From Isoetes taiwanensis (Eukaryota; Streptophyta; Lycopodiopsida; Isoetales; Isoetaceae), in contig JAJEKV010000058.1 of assembly GCA_021234155.1 (NCBI GenBank), positions 7,996,992-8,060,991 on the forward strand: a stretch of DNA of 64,000 nt. The letters are read 5' to 3'. Numbering within the stretch: the first letter of the stretch is position 1; every line of letters starts with the position of its first letter. Positions 22,809 through 33,352 of this stretch are shown in pieces. The notes beneath the pieces were generated by a model. The model worked only from the letters and a program-made list of their open reading frames with translations, did not search any database and was not told the DNA's origin. The translations under genes and the position numbers were made by a program.

Positions 22809-23720
22809 TTACTCCAAGAAGGGTAAAGGATAACAGTCCTTGACAGTGTCTTTGTTTAAATCCCTATAGTCAATACAGATTCTTATGGTTTTATTTTTCT
22901 TTTCCACAGGAACTATGCATGACAACCACTCTGGATTCACTATCTCACATATGACCCCTGCATTTTCCATCTTGCACAACTCTTCCTTGATCAGATCTAA
23001 CAAGGCAACATTAATTCTCCTTAGCTTTTGCACAACAGGTCTCACATCTTTTTTAACTTTAATTTCAAATTCACACACATTCCTATCCACTCCTACAAGT
23101 TCATTGTAGTCCCAAGCAAACACATCTTTCCAATCATCAAACATTTGAGTAACCTTACTTCTATTTTCCTCTTTAAACAAGTCTCCTACAAACAAAGTTC
23201 TTTCCTTACCATTTTTCTCAATCTTCAACTCTTTTACCTCTTTCTCAGTATTGGCATTGATGACTAGTATAGGGTGTAGCTGCCTCAAGTCTTCTTCTTC
23301 CAGTTCCTCTTCTTTGACAGCTCCTTCTGCTAGATGCTCAAGCAAAACACTTTTACACAGCGCATCAGTCTCTTCATTAAGGTCTCTGGAAATGTGGTTT
23401 AGCTCCCAACTCTCAAAGCTTGCTAGTTCCTTCAAAGCTTCATCTCTGAGGGCCATCATGTCTTCCTGTTTGGCTTGATATTCCCCTAATATTTGCCTGC
23501 ACACCAATTGAGAGTCTCCAAATATCACAATGTTAGTTATTCCCAAGTGTTTAGCCTTTTGTAATCCAGCTATCATAGCCTTATGCTCTGCCATGTTTGA
23601 AGTAGTGTTGGGATAGATCCTGCCAACTTTTGCAAGCAACTTACAGTCATGATCTTTGATAATAGCAGCAGAAGATGCAATGCCCAACTTTTTTGAAACA
23701 CCTCCATCGAATCATAGAAA
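22809..23720 (-). CDS. Archaeal-type RNase H domain fused upstream of reverse transcriptase (gypsy 2)
   Basis: RNase H removes RNA from RNA:DNA hybrids during reverse transcription. The first part of this frame is a complete RNase H of the type called aRNH in plant Tat/Ogre elements. It has FDGGVSKKLGIASSAAI (Asp 1), NMAEHKAMIAGLQKAKHLGI (Glu), IVIFGDSQLVCRQILGEY (Asp) and ISRDLNEETDALCK (Asp), so all four acidic positions are present. An acidic linker EEELEEEDLRQ leads to the start of the reverse transcriptase with FAWDYNELVGVD, VQKLRRINVALLDLIKEELC, VICEIVNPEWLSCIVPVEKK and RICIDYRDLNKDTVKDCYPL. The frame ends in a TAA just before the palm. A TGA separates it from the protease upstream. Confidence 0.87.
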
Positions 23721-24284
23721 GGCAAAACCTTTTACATTTGGAGCAATACTACCCTTAGCTGGCGTGGACTCAATATGTGCTGTAGCTATTGCAAACTCAT
23801 ATTCACCACATGGGTTAGTAACCAATAAATATTCTTCAATGAAGTTCAATGACTCAAATTCACCAAGCTTATTGAGTAGTGTAATAGTTTTCTTGCTATC
23901 AGATATAGTGCACTCTCCCTTTAACCAAATTGGTCTGGCATCAATAGTAGATAGCCATCTTCTACCTAATAACAGATCATAAATGTCAGTTTTTTCATCA
24001 GCTCCTTCAAATGCAACCACCACAAAGCTTGCAGCAACTTTTATCCCTCCCACATCAATTGGAATGTTGCTAAGCACACCAATTGGATTGATCCTCGAGT
24101 TAGAAAAAGACTTTAGCACCATAGGTGCCTTCTTGTCAACTTCCAAGCCACAAGATTTCATTATATGGTGGGGCATAACATTAAGTGGAGAGCCCCCATC
24201 TAGAAGTACTTTAGAAAGCAAATTTTTTCCCAACCTAGCTTCACATGTAAAGGCACCAGGATCATATTCATTCTGCACAAGCAT
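23721..24284 (-). CDS. Aspartic protease of gypsy 2
   Basis: The retropepsin-like protease cuts the polyprotein. The active-site segment LLSKVLLDGGSPLNVMPHHI carries a DGG in place of the usual DTG or DSG, a variant common in plant gypsy elements. A flap-like region with SNSRINPIGVLSNIPIDVGG and the strand IYDLLLGRRWLSTIDARPIW follow. It is bounded by stops at both ends, so separate expression or readthrough would be needed. Confidence 0.87.
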
Positions 24285-24338
24285 TTGCTCATTGATGTGA
24301 TTTGCAAAGGCTATCTGCTCCTCTTGAGAGAGATTGAC

Positions 24339-25765
24339 TTAATCTTCTTTTGACAAGTCCATAATTTTGTTTCTATAGAATGGAGCAATTTTTAGTAAAG
24401 TCAACAAGTCTACACTCACTTTAGCATTTTTCATCAGACATTCAAAGTCATCACTTTCTTTCTCTTTCTTAGTAAACTTTTGATTAGGAGGAAGGGGTAC
24501 AACCTGATTTTCCTCGGTCACTTTTTCTTTGATTACCTCAGCTCTTCTGTTGATTGATGTAGCTTCTTTATTTTTCATAGCTCTTGTATGCACAGCCATA
24601 ATCTCCTCTTCTTGATCTTCCTGCATAAACCTGATTGAAGTAGCAAACCTAACTGCAGGAGAGGTTTCTGTGGCCAGTCTGCTAGGTACACTTGGCTCAG
24701 CACTTTTGGTCGCCTCTTGTCTTGCAAAATATTCTTTGACACTACACCTTTCCTCATAACGGCCAACAAATTTACAGAAGTGACAGACTGGACACTCTTT
24801 GCCATAATGACCTCTTTTTCCACACTTTGGGCATGGTCTGTACCAGCAAAAGTCTGATGAGTGTGTATCCCTTAGGTAGTGCACACATGGAGCATAGGTT
24901 TTTCTCTCAGGTCTCGATGCTTTCATTTCTTGTAATTGCTTGGTGACCTCCAGCAAGGCTTCTGAAATTTAGTGATCTCTGCCCTGCCATCAGAGGTAGG
25001 ATTTGCTGCATCTTCTGCTCTAGCCTTCTTCTTTTCTTTCTGCAGTGCATAGACTGGTATTGGACATGGGCCCATATACTCTGGTTCATAATCTGGAAAA
25101 AAAGGGTCATCAGATGAGTGCATGTCATCAGGAAGATAGGAAAACATGTTAGCAATCTCAATAGCTTTGGTAAAAGCCTTATGTATGGTATCAAAGCCTG
25201 CTTGTTTCTGCAACTTGTACATTTTTCTGTACACCCTTGGTCTGCTACTTAAGCCTCTTATGAAACATGCCACAAGGTGTAGGGTATGATTTGGTACCTG
25301 ACTTGCTTGACACTTACTTAGATAAGTGTGAAATCTCTCCACATACTGGTGCACAGTCTCACCATGCTTAATCTGAAGAGTATGTAATTCAAAGACCAAA
25401 TCTTGTGGTTCAGTTATCTTACCAAACCTTTCAATGAAGTGCTTTTCGATCTCCTCCCAAGTGTTGACACCTATGCTGATAGTGTACTCCAACCTCACTT
25501 CCTCATTTTTGAAGCACTTCTTAAATTCTGAAAACTTAGTACCTTTCTTATGCCCATATTCTTGGTAGTATTCCTCATAGCTTCTCAAAAACTTATTAGC
25601 ATTGATGCTTGGATCAAATGTAGGAGGAGGAGTTGGCACATTGAGCTCAAAATATTGTATACCTGCATTACCTTGATTGGTGACATTTGTGGCAGGAACA
25701 CCCGTGTTCTCTGGTGCTTCAATATGAACTTGGTCAGACACCTCATTGCTTTTCCTAGGAGCCAT
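24339..25765 (-). CDS. Gag of gypsy 2
   Basis: The first methionine is probably MAPRKSNEVSDQVHIEAPEN at 25,765. The frame runs to about 24,923 with the capsid-type segment FERFHTYLSKCQAS and LVACFIRGLSSRPRVYRKMY, and resumes at 24,956 after a small frame change. The second part has the zinc knuckle CPKCGKRGHYGKEC (24,830 region), followed by CHFCKFVGRYEERC, which keeps the cysteines but not the histidine. A Lys/Glu-rich tail ends at 24,339. Confidence 0.88.
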
Positions 25766-25786
25766 GAGTTCCCAAAGATCCAGGTG

Positions 25787-25806
25787 GGATCTCGGTAGAA
25801 CCTCCA
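25787..25806 (-). other. Primer-binding site of gypsy 2
   Basis: Three T residues after the LTR end, the element strand reads TGGAGGTTCTACCGAGATCC. Position and the TGG start fit a tRNA primer-binding site. I could not decide which tRNA it matches. Confidence 0.6.
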
Positions 25807-25809
25807 AAA

Positions 25810-27978
25810 TGTTGAGGATATTCCTGGCAATCCCTCAACCTCAATGGTGTAGAACCTCCAGGTTGCTATAGGCAACCAATCTGTGAGAGAATACTGCAGT
25901 GAAATTGCTCAAACAACCAAGACAGTTTAGTTTCCCAAAACAGAAAAGAGTCTGTCACAGCAAAACACTTCTCTCATATGGTTCTTTGGGCTTTTCTCCA
26001 TGCAATCAATTTCATTGGACACTAGACAGGATGCTAGATTTGCCTATAAAAGTCTGCTGGGAAATCTTTAGGGTAGCTATGGGCATTTGATCACAATGAC
26101 TGAGTCAATTTTGGGTCAATATCCCAACCCGAGAGCTACTTTTTGCAAGTATATGAGCAGAATGTCTTTTCAAGTTTTGTCAATTGGAATACTCTCTGAT
26201 GGCTCTGCAAGCTAGGTGCATAAACTTCTTTTTTTGAGATCTGGTCTTTCCCTTTTTGTTATGAATATTTTTAGTAAGAAATTGCAACTTCAAATTCTGA
26301 GACAAGCAAATGGATTTTTCCTAAGAAAAACACAACACCACAATGTTTTATTTTTCTGTTAATGTTTAATTCTCGAGACACACTTTTACTTATGGGCTAA
26401 TTAATCGAATTGAGATCTTTGATTTGCTTCTAAGTTATGCTTTTAGTTATCAAATGAAGACAATGCTTACCAAGTTCGAATTTTCTTTCATTGAAACATC
26501 ACAGAATAGAACATAAATTCCCAAGCTCATAGTCTTGGGCACAGGATCGAAAGTAATCAGATGAAGATACACATTCAAGTAGTTTGCATCAAATATTCAG
26601 GTATTTCATGCAAGGCAGGTCATTCTCCGCTCATATTCTGCAAATCCGTTCCGCATGTAGTCACAAGTCACAGAGGTCGAATCTTTCGCACAGAAGCCGG
26701 CCCTTGTTTTCGAATAATTTCCCCTTTTTATCTTCTCCTTTACGGCATCTTCTTGGCATTTTGAGTTTGTTTGGCTCTAGCTCATGCGTGCTATGGTGTT
26801 TCTTGGGGCACAAGGAGACAGAATGGAGGTTAAGGTTCGTGATTAATAGGCCAGATCTCTCAGAGAGAACGGATCTTGGCCTGACCCTTTTAGGTCAGAG
26901 GGCTTTTACTGAAGAACAATATCCCACAGGCGTTCGAAGAAAAATAATGCTTGTATGGCGTGGCGCGCTGTGATTGGGCAAGGTAATGCTAAGGTAAAGG
27001 GGTGCATAAGAAAATATCGTGTTTGCAATTTCCAAATGTTGGGTGCACTTCCCTAGGAGTCAAATTTTAGGGCAACAACATGATCTACTAGGAAATCTTT
27101 TTGTTCTGCATGGAATCTCTTAGACGCTCCAACCTATGGGAGAATTTCTTAGGAAAAGATTTGCTTGCACATATTTTTCTTTTCGAATGGCATGAACTAG
27201 GAGTTTAGACATGGGGTGAGTATGGGGTACATGTGGGCAATCCAAGGATGATGTGGCATAGGATGACGTGGCATATGGTGACTTGGCAAAACTTCCCCCC
27301 TAGTCAAAAACTTTGTGAGATGAAAAAAAATGATGTGTGATGAGGTGGACAAATTTGGTGAGGTGGATGATGATGTGGCATGGCAAGTTTATCAAATGTG
27401 AATTTGAGCAATGGTTTAAACCATGTTTTGAGCTTATTTTTGTCCATGCAATTTGACATTGAAGATGTAAGTTCTTTCTCACTCTTTTTGACTTAGAGAG
27501 AGAATAAGCCACTTTGACTAATGGTAGGTCGATTTTGCATGGATTTGTTTGTGTTTCAAGCAAATGGAGGTTGTTTTGAGGATGTGTGAGAAGTTCTTGA
27601 CTAGGGAAAGAGTTTTGAACCATGGTGGGATATGTATAGGGGTGGAGGCAAGTGAAATGAGGGAAGTGGAGGTGAAGAGTGCTCTCAACATGATTAATGC
27701 CCAAGAATTTGAACTTGAATAAACATCTTACTTCTCAAAGGGGTCTTCTTATCTTGTTATTGTCATTAAGCTTCCTTGAGTTGACCTTGCCTTCCTCCTT
27801 GTATGTTTTTGACCTTTTCACCTTGAATCCTTTCTTGTGATGCTTCAAATGAAAGTCCTTGCTTGGTTCTTCAGCTCGAGCTCTTGAGTTGACTTGGTCC
27901 ATGCACATATCTCATCAAATCATTAGCCATTGATATGAAATGCCATATGCTCTTCTATGCTGCCAAATCATGGCAGCA
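25810..27978 (-). repeat. 5' LTR of gypsy 2
   Basis: It starts TGCTGCCATG and ends CCTCAACA on the element strand and is about 2,169 bp. It is the partner of 17,448-19,599 and carries an extra GATGACGTGGCATA segment near 27,260. Confidence 0.93.
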
Positions 27979-27983
27979 AGGGA

Positions 27984-28822
27984 CAATAGATGAGATATTG
28001 CATTTTTACACATGGCATGTAATGACACATATATGAATACTTTACGGGGTGTCATATGGATGGGAGCAGTGCAATGATTGTATAATGATGCTTACAAAAT
28101 TGGCTATAAAGAACCTTAAAATACCACACCCCTTTAGAGAACCATACATCCTTTAGAAAAAACCTCCTTAAAAACTACACTTACTTATAAACCGCACCTC
28201 CAAATACTACATCTCCTTAGAAACATCACCACCTCAAAAGAAAAAACCACAATTCCTTTAATAAAAAGCATACCTCCTTAAAAAACCACACGTCCTAAAA
28301 AACAAAGACCACAACTCCTTAAAAAAAAAAAAACTACACTTACTTATAAACCACACCTCCAAAAACTACATCTCCTTAAAAAAACCACTACCTCAAAAGA
28401 AAAAACCACAGTTCTTTTAACAAAAAACATACCTCCTTAAAAAACTACACGTCCTAAAAAAACAAAAACCACAGCTCCTTAAAAAAATAACAGTGGACAT
28501 TCCTTATCCACTTAAAAAACAATACCGTTAGTTAGTAACACCACACCTCCACAGATCTACATGTAGGCTTTTTTGAAATCTCTGAATAAAGAACATGTGG
28601 ACCTAAGAAACTTATACTTTTCAACATTGGACCAAAACTTGGGGTGAGTGTGGAATATAGTCTTTAGTGATCCTCAGGATGCTATAGACGATGAGTTCTT
28701 GGGTGAATCAAAGGGCGGGCTTTCAGTGGGTAACATAATAGATCCAACGGGGAAGGTCATGTCATGCTTGTGCTGAGAGGCCTCGAGCTAACAGTCTAAT
28801 ATCCTGGGAGACCCGAGATGTT
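27984..28822. other. AT-rich region with a 159-bp tandem duplication
   Basis: Two units starting AAAACTACACTTACTTATAA at 28,171 and 28,330 run to about 28,485. Both are built from short words such as CCTCCTTAAAAAACCACA. No gene is recognised before 28,823, although the DUF7869-type frame may begin slightly upstream. Confidence 0.7.
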
Positions 28823-31350
28823 TTGCTTCGTGATGGTAGGACAGAACATTTACAAGCTCGAGCTGCTCTCGAACAGGATGACTTAGAAGTTGAGTGCTTG
28901 GAAGCTGATGTTGAGAAGCAATTCAAGAGGAAAAGGAAATATACATATGTGAAGAGGGTCAGGAGGGAACCAAAGGGGGATAGCAAGGAGGAGAGGATGT
29001 GCGCTTCCAATCAAGAGTGCTCTAAAATCAACATGCTGCAAGGACGAATGTGTCGAAAAACTGAGCCGAGAGCAAGTATGTGCCTTAAGAAAAGAATTTT
29101 ATTCTCAATCAAGCAGTGCCAGGATTACGCTTATTTTTGATGTGTTGAGTGTAACTTATACAGGGCAGTCGGAGGCGAAAGTAGTGGTCTCTGGAGTGGA
29201 GTGCTGTCAATTCGCATGGCGCGTCGCTTTAGGAGTTGCTCAGTCTACGTTTTATAGTTGGAGGAAGAGGTTCGAGTTAGGCGGAAAACGGGCGGAGCAT
29301 GGTAATACAGGCTCTAAGAAGCCTAGATATGTGACACTAGCTACAGAAAGTGTGCTTGATACCTTCATTAGTGAGAATGTGGAGAGCATTCCACATAGAA
29401 GCAAAAAAGGAAAGGATGATATAAGGGAGAATGTTCGCAAACTTCCTTCCATCCTTAATAAGAAGAGCATACATAAGGAAGTGGGTGCCGTGGTGGAAGA
29501 ATTGACAGGAAAGAGTGTAACCTTGCCTTTGTTTTACAATGTTTGGAAGGTTTTCAGACGTCAGCATAGCAAAAAATACAGCATTCTCCAAGTGTAACAT
29601 ATGTGTAGTCATCAAGCAGAAATTGGAAAGAACAAAAGATACAAGGGAGAGGCGCAATCTTTCAATTCAACGGCGGGCACATATGTTGGAACAACGTTCC
29701 AATAGGAGTCAATATTGGCATTGGCGTGCATTATCACATCGTTCACCAGAAAGTCACCTTTGCATAATACATGATAAGATGGATCAGGTCAAAACACTCA
29801 CACCAAGAAGTCATCATCTCGCAAAGTCTGTTTGGAGAGGAGATCGCTTGAAGAGCAGCTTGACAGGAGCATTGACACATGGCCATGGTAGACGGGCTTA
29901 TGGTCATTTCTCTCTTGATCTTTGGAAAGATGACTCAAACTTTCATGTTGGATCACTTTCTAGGATCCTACACTATCTTGAGTTGCCGGACGAAGACAAG
30001 TGTGGTGATCTGTGCGGAAGCAGGACTACAGATTGCAAATTGATGCAAGCCCTAAAAGACACTCGACCACTGCAGCATAAGCTAGCGCAGACACAAGAGA
30101 TGATGCCCTTATCTTCTAGTGCCTACTTAGAAGGCTTCAATCCTCTTCCTCGAAATCTCTAATTACAGTTGGATAATGCATCGAGTCAAAATAAAAATAG
30201 ATATGTGTTCTCCTACCTCTCTTATTTGACATGGCTTAAGATATTCGATGAGATTCAGGTTGGCTTCATGATGGTTGGGCACACTCATGACGATATTGAT
30301 GCATTGTTTGGGAACTTTTCGACGTTAATGAGTTTATCGGATGCTCTAACTTTGCCTGAGTTGCTTTACTTGTTTAGCAAGTGCAATGCAAAGTCTCATA
30401 TTCCATATTTTGTGGATGAAGTTCCGGATTGGAAAGGCTTTGTCAAGGGATATATCCCTGATAAAGGCCAACGTCTAACAGACCATACCGACCCATTTCT
30501 ATTCGGATTAAAAATGGATGGGAAATGGCCCATTATGCAATATAAGATGCGGCCAACCCATAAAGAGTGGATTCCAGAAAAAGGAATAAGAATGTGGAAG
30601 GAGGATGAAAATGGCGAGCCAATGTTACCAACAGGGGTGCCTTAAAATATCCCTCCAAGGAAGACATTGAAAGATTTCCCTGGCCTGGCAGACAGCATCA
30701 GCAAGTACATAGCATTATGGAATTTCTTTTGCAAAAATCAAGAAGATAGTGTGTTTGCACGACAGTACAAAGCAACTATGGATTACTGGAACGAGATTCT
30801 TTTGTGTTTGGAAGATGTATCTCCAGGACGACCTCAAAATGATAACTTTTGGCTGTGTACAAGGCAAGAACCTCTACAAGCTGCCTTTACTCCAGAGATC
30901 GATGAAGCCGCTATGCTTGTAAGACCTTTGCCTACGTATTGTGGGCCAGCAAATGGGCGTCCAGTGTTACCTATGGATGATGAGTTCGACCCTCATGCAC
31001 ATGTTACGAAAGGTATGTTCGTTTTAGTCCGACCTGGAGACGATGAAAGTCCAACGTGGTTGGGCTTTGTAGAAGAAGATGCCATCCTGGATCCAGAGTC
31101 TACCAATTATGGTCACATTTATGTATCATGGTGGATGCCTGTTGGTCGTGACTATATAGGTTGCTTAACTAAATGTTGGCGATCCAATCCATCAGATCCA
31201 TCAAGGTATGAGAAGTTAGATGCCATACATTATGCATGGGATGCAAATGGCAAAAGACCGAAGACTGTTCAGATTCCAAAATACATTGTTGACATGTGGG
31301 GGGACATAGCATTAGCTAAAAGCTCTCAATCTCAGTCATGTTCTCGATAA
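28823..31350 (+). pseudogene. DUF7869-type integrase-like (transposon-derived) protein, nearly complete, with stops
   Basis: The function is unknown to me; the domain looks like a relative of the DDE/integrase fold and is common in repetitive gene families of seed-free plants. In order: a Cys-rich start (28,823-29,140); a helix-turn-helix region with VAQSTFYSWRKRFELGGKRA; a second DNA-binding-like stretch KSIHKEVGAVVEELTGKSVT; the core entry CNICVVIKQKLERTKDTRER, IIHDKMDQVKTLTPRSHH, GALTHGHGRRAYGHFSLDLW; and the hallmark LQLDNASSQNKNRYVFSYLS with VGFMMVGHTHDDIDALFGNF. The tail has TFVHWIP-like THKEWIPEKGIRMWKED, FARQYKATMDYWNEI, VRPLPTYCGPANGRPVL and GMFVLVRPGDDESPTWLGFV. Stops interrupt it at 30,160 (before LQLDN) and 30,643 (after TGVP), and frames shift near 29,140 and 29,570. 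It ends at 31,348. Confidence 0.82.
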
Positions 31351-32440
31351 TCATGTAATTTCTCTTGCTATAATACTTAAGCATTTTGGATAACTAATAC
31401 TCAGTCGATACATCAAATAATTTTCATTATGCTTATACATCCTTACATCTTTTATAATAGGTGTTTAATACACATCATTACATCTGATGCACACATTATT
31501 GATGGCATACATATAATTTAGATGCATATTATATTATTGATGGCATTACAGTCAATGATTCACTCATCAACCCCTGCTAACGTGATCGCATTCAGCTCGT
31601 AGGTATGGCGCTCAGGAAGCCAAAGAAGATAGATCACAACACGAGTAAGGCCGGGGCAATGACACTCACGACCATCAGCTTTGGATTGCAAGTAGGGATC
31701 CAGCTTAACACCTCTATGTATGCATCCAACAAGATCATTGTAGCTCATGGAGCAAGTAATGGTCTCAAACCGATCTTCATACATATTATAAGCCATGGGA
31801 GAGGAATGACTTCTACCACCGAATGGAGCTGCTTTTATAGTCGTTGTAGAATTATTGGTATAATACTTCAGCATTATTGGTATTATACTTCAACATTATT
31901 GGTATTATACTTCAACATTATTGGATTCGTAGCTATAAATTCTTTCACCTTGCCTTCACTTCTCACTTTTCACCTTGCTTTCACTTCTCGTGTTCTCACC
32001 TTGCTTTCACTTCTCACCTTGTGTTCCGTGTTCTTTGCTACTTGATCTTGATCCTTGCTTCTTGCTCCTTGATCTTCTTTCTTCCTTGATCTTTTTGCTC
32101 CTTGATCTTCCTTGTTCCTTGCTTCTTGCTACTTGATCTTGATCCTTGTTCCTTGCTACTTCATTCCCGTGCTCCTTGCTACTTGATCTTGTTCCTTGCT
32201 CTTGATCTTGCTACTTGATCTTGTTCCTTGCTCTTGATCTTGCTACTTGATCTTATTCTTGCTTCTTGCTCCTTGATCTTCCTTGTTCCTTGATCTTCCT
32301 TGTTCCTTGCTTCTTGCTACTTGATCTTGATCCTTGTTCCTTGCTACTTGACCTTCGTGCTCCTTGCTACTTGATCTTGTTCCTTGCTTCTTGCTCCTTG
32401 TTCCTTGCTCTGCTCCATGTTCCTTGCTCCGTCGGTGATC
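31351..32440. repeat. Simple tandem repeats downstream of the DUF7869-type gene
   Basis: Three and a half copies of a 22-bp unit, ATTATTGGTATTATACTTCA plus two bases, occupy 31,851-31,924. From about 31,940 a pyrimidine-rich region of CTTGCTACTTGATCTTG and CCTTGCTTCTTGCTCCTTG units continues to 32,440. A minus-strand frame at 31,560-31,790 (ending LPERHTYELNAITLAGVDE) is open but not recognised. Confidence 0.8.
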
Positions 32441-32441
32441 C

Positions 32442-33053
32442 TTGCTTGCTTTTGCAAATGATTGGACCCAATCCTCCCTGGGCTACTCTAGAAGCCACGC
32501 AAGCATCTTGGGCATTACGTATGTGGCCGGTCAAGATGAGCTATTTGACCATTTCTTGGAGTGGAGGTTGCACCACAGTCCCACCAAGGAGCTTGCAATG
32601 GAGTTGATCAACTTCATTATGGAGCGATTTGATTGTGGTCATGAGCCACTGATGGAAATTAATCCATCTGAATGTTATAGGAGACTTGCAATGAGGGGAA
32701 TTCTTGAACCCCCTCCTCATCTGGATGAGATGCTACAGCAGTTGAGGCCTCTTCTTTGTGCTGGTTATTTAGCACACTCTCTGGATCAATACATATCAGA
32801 GTTCATTCATGAAATTTGCAAGGGACGGATGTATGGCCTTATTAGGACGTACTACAACGAGTACAACAACTTTGTGGAGTTGGGTCCGCTCTTCTTCCGT
32901 GAGTATCATCCCGTGGAATTACTTTTTGCAATGACTAGGTACCCCATTTGGTGGGAAGAATCAGGCTGGGATATGCGTGAGCTCTGGGTTCCTAACCTAG
33001 CTGCGTGGGTTAGACCTCGTAGGGGAAGGGAAAAGGGAAGGGGAAGGGGTTAG
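32442..33053 (+). CDS. Unknown 203-residue protein
   Basis: The frame is open from 32,442 to a TAG at 33,051. The first codons overlap the end of the pyrimidine repeat, so the true start may be at ITYVAGQDELFDHFLEWRLH or further in. The protein looks folded and helical, with acidic and aromatic residues throughout (LAMELINFIMERFDCGHEPL, YNNFVELGPLFFREYHPVEL, RYPIWWEESGWDMRELWVPN). It ends in a basic, glycine-rich tail RPRRGREKGRGRG. No family is recognised. Its position behind the DUF7869-type gene suggests it may belong to the same mobile unit, which is inference. Confidence 0.45.
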   Translation: MLAFANDWTQSSLGYSRSHASILGITYVAGQDELFDHFLEWRLHHSPTKELAMELINFIMERFDCGHEPLMEINPSECYRRLAMRGILEPPPHLDEMLQQLRPLLCAGYLAHSLDQYISEFIHEICKGRMYGLIRTYYNEYNNFVELGPLFFREYHPVELLFAMTRYPIWWEESGWDMRELWVPNLAAWVRPRRGREKGRGRG

Positions 33054-33219
33054 GAACCTAGGGGAAGGTTACTAGGGACATACTGCCGTGGTCTCTAGTA
33101 ACCTTTGCTATCTATCATACATAGTTCATACTTCGGTCTCTATTGTGTTTGGAAGTTGGTATATGATACGTGTTAATATGTTCTCTAAATATTCATGTAT
33201 GTATGATACAGATGCACTT

Positions 33220-33352
33220 GCGTGTATACAACCCTGCATAAGGTCTATGATACAGTCTTTGTACTGCGTGTATACAACCCCTGCATAAGGTCTATGATAC
33301 AGGGTACTGTACACGTGTATACAACCCCTGCATAAGGTCTATACAACCCCCA
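33220..33352. repeat. ~55-bp tandem repeat
   Basis: Three copies of GTATACAACCCCTGCATAAG followed by GTCTATGATACAG, the last shortened. The segment from about 33,355 to 34,326 has no gene or repeat that I can support, apart from weakly inverted TAATTAATGCAG words near 33,880 and 34,225. Confidence 0.8.

Larger units (their letters stand above)
17448..27978 (-). mobile_element. Ty3/gypsy LTR retrotransposon 2, full length (10.5 kb), coding on the minus strand
   Basis: LTRs of about 2.15 kb start TGTTGAGGATATTCC at 17,448 and 25,810 on the plus strand and end GGCAGCA at 19,599 and 27,978. The target duplication AGGGA is present at 17,443-17,447 and 27,979-27,983. Minus-strand order is gag, protease, archaeal-type RNase H, reverse transcriptase, degenerate RNase H, integrase. 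Only a handful of stops interrupt pol. The element is nested at the 3' end of the LINE, which dates it as younger than that insertion. Confidence 0.95.
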
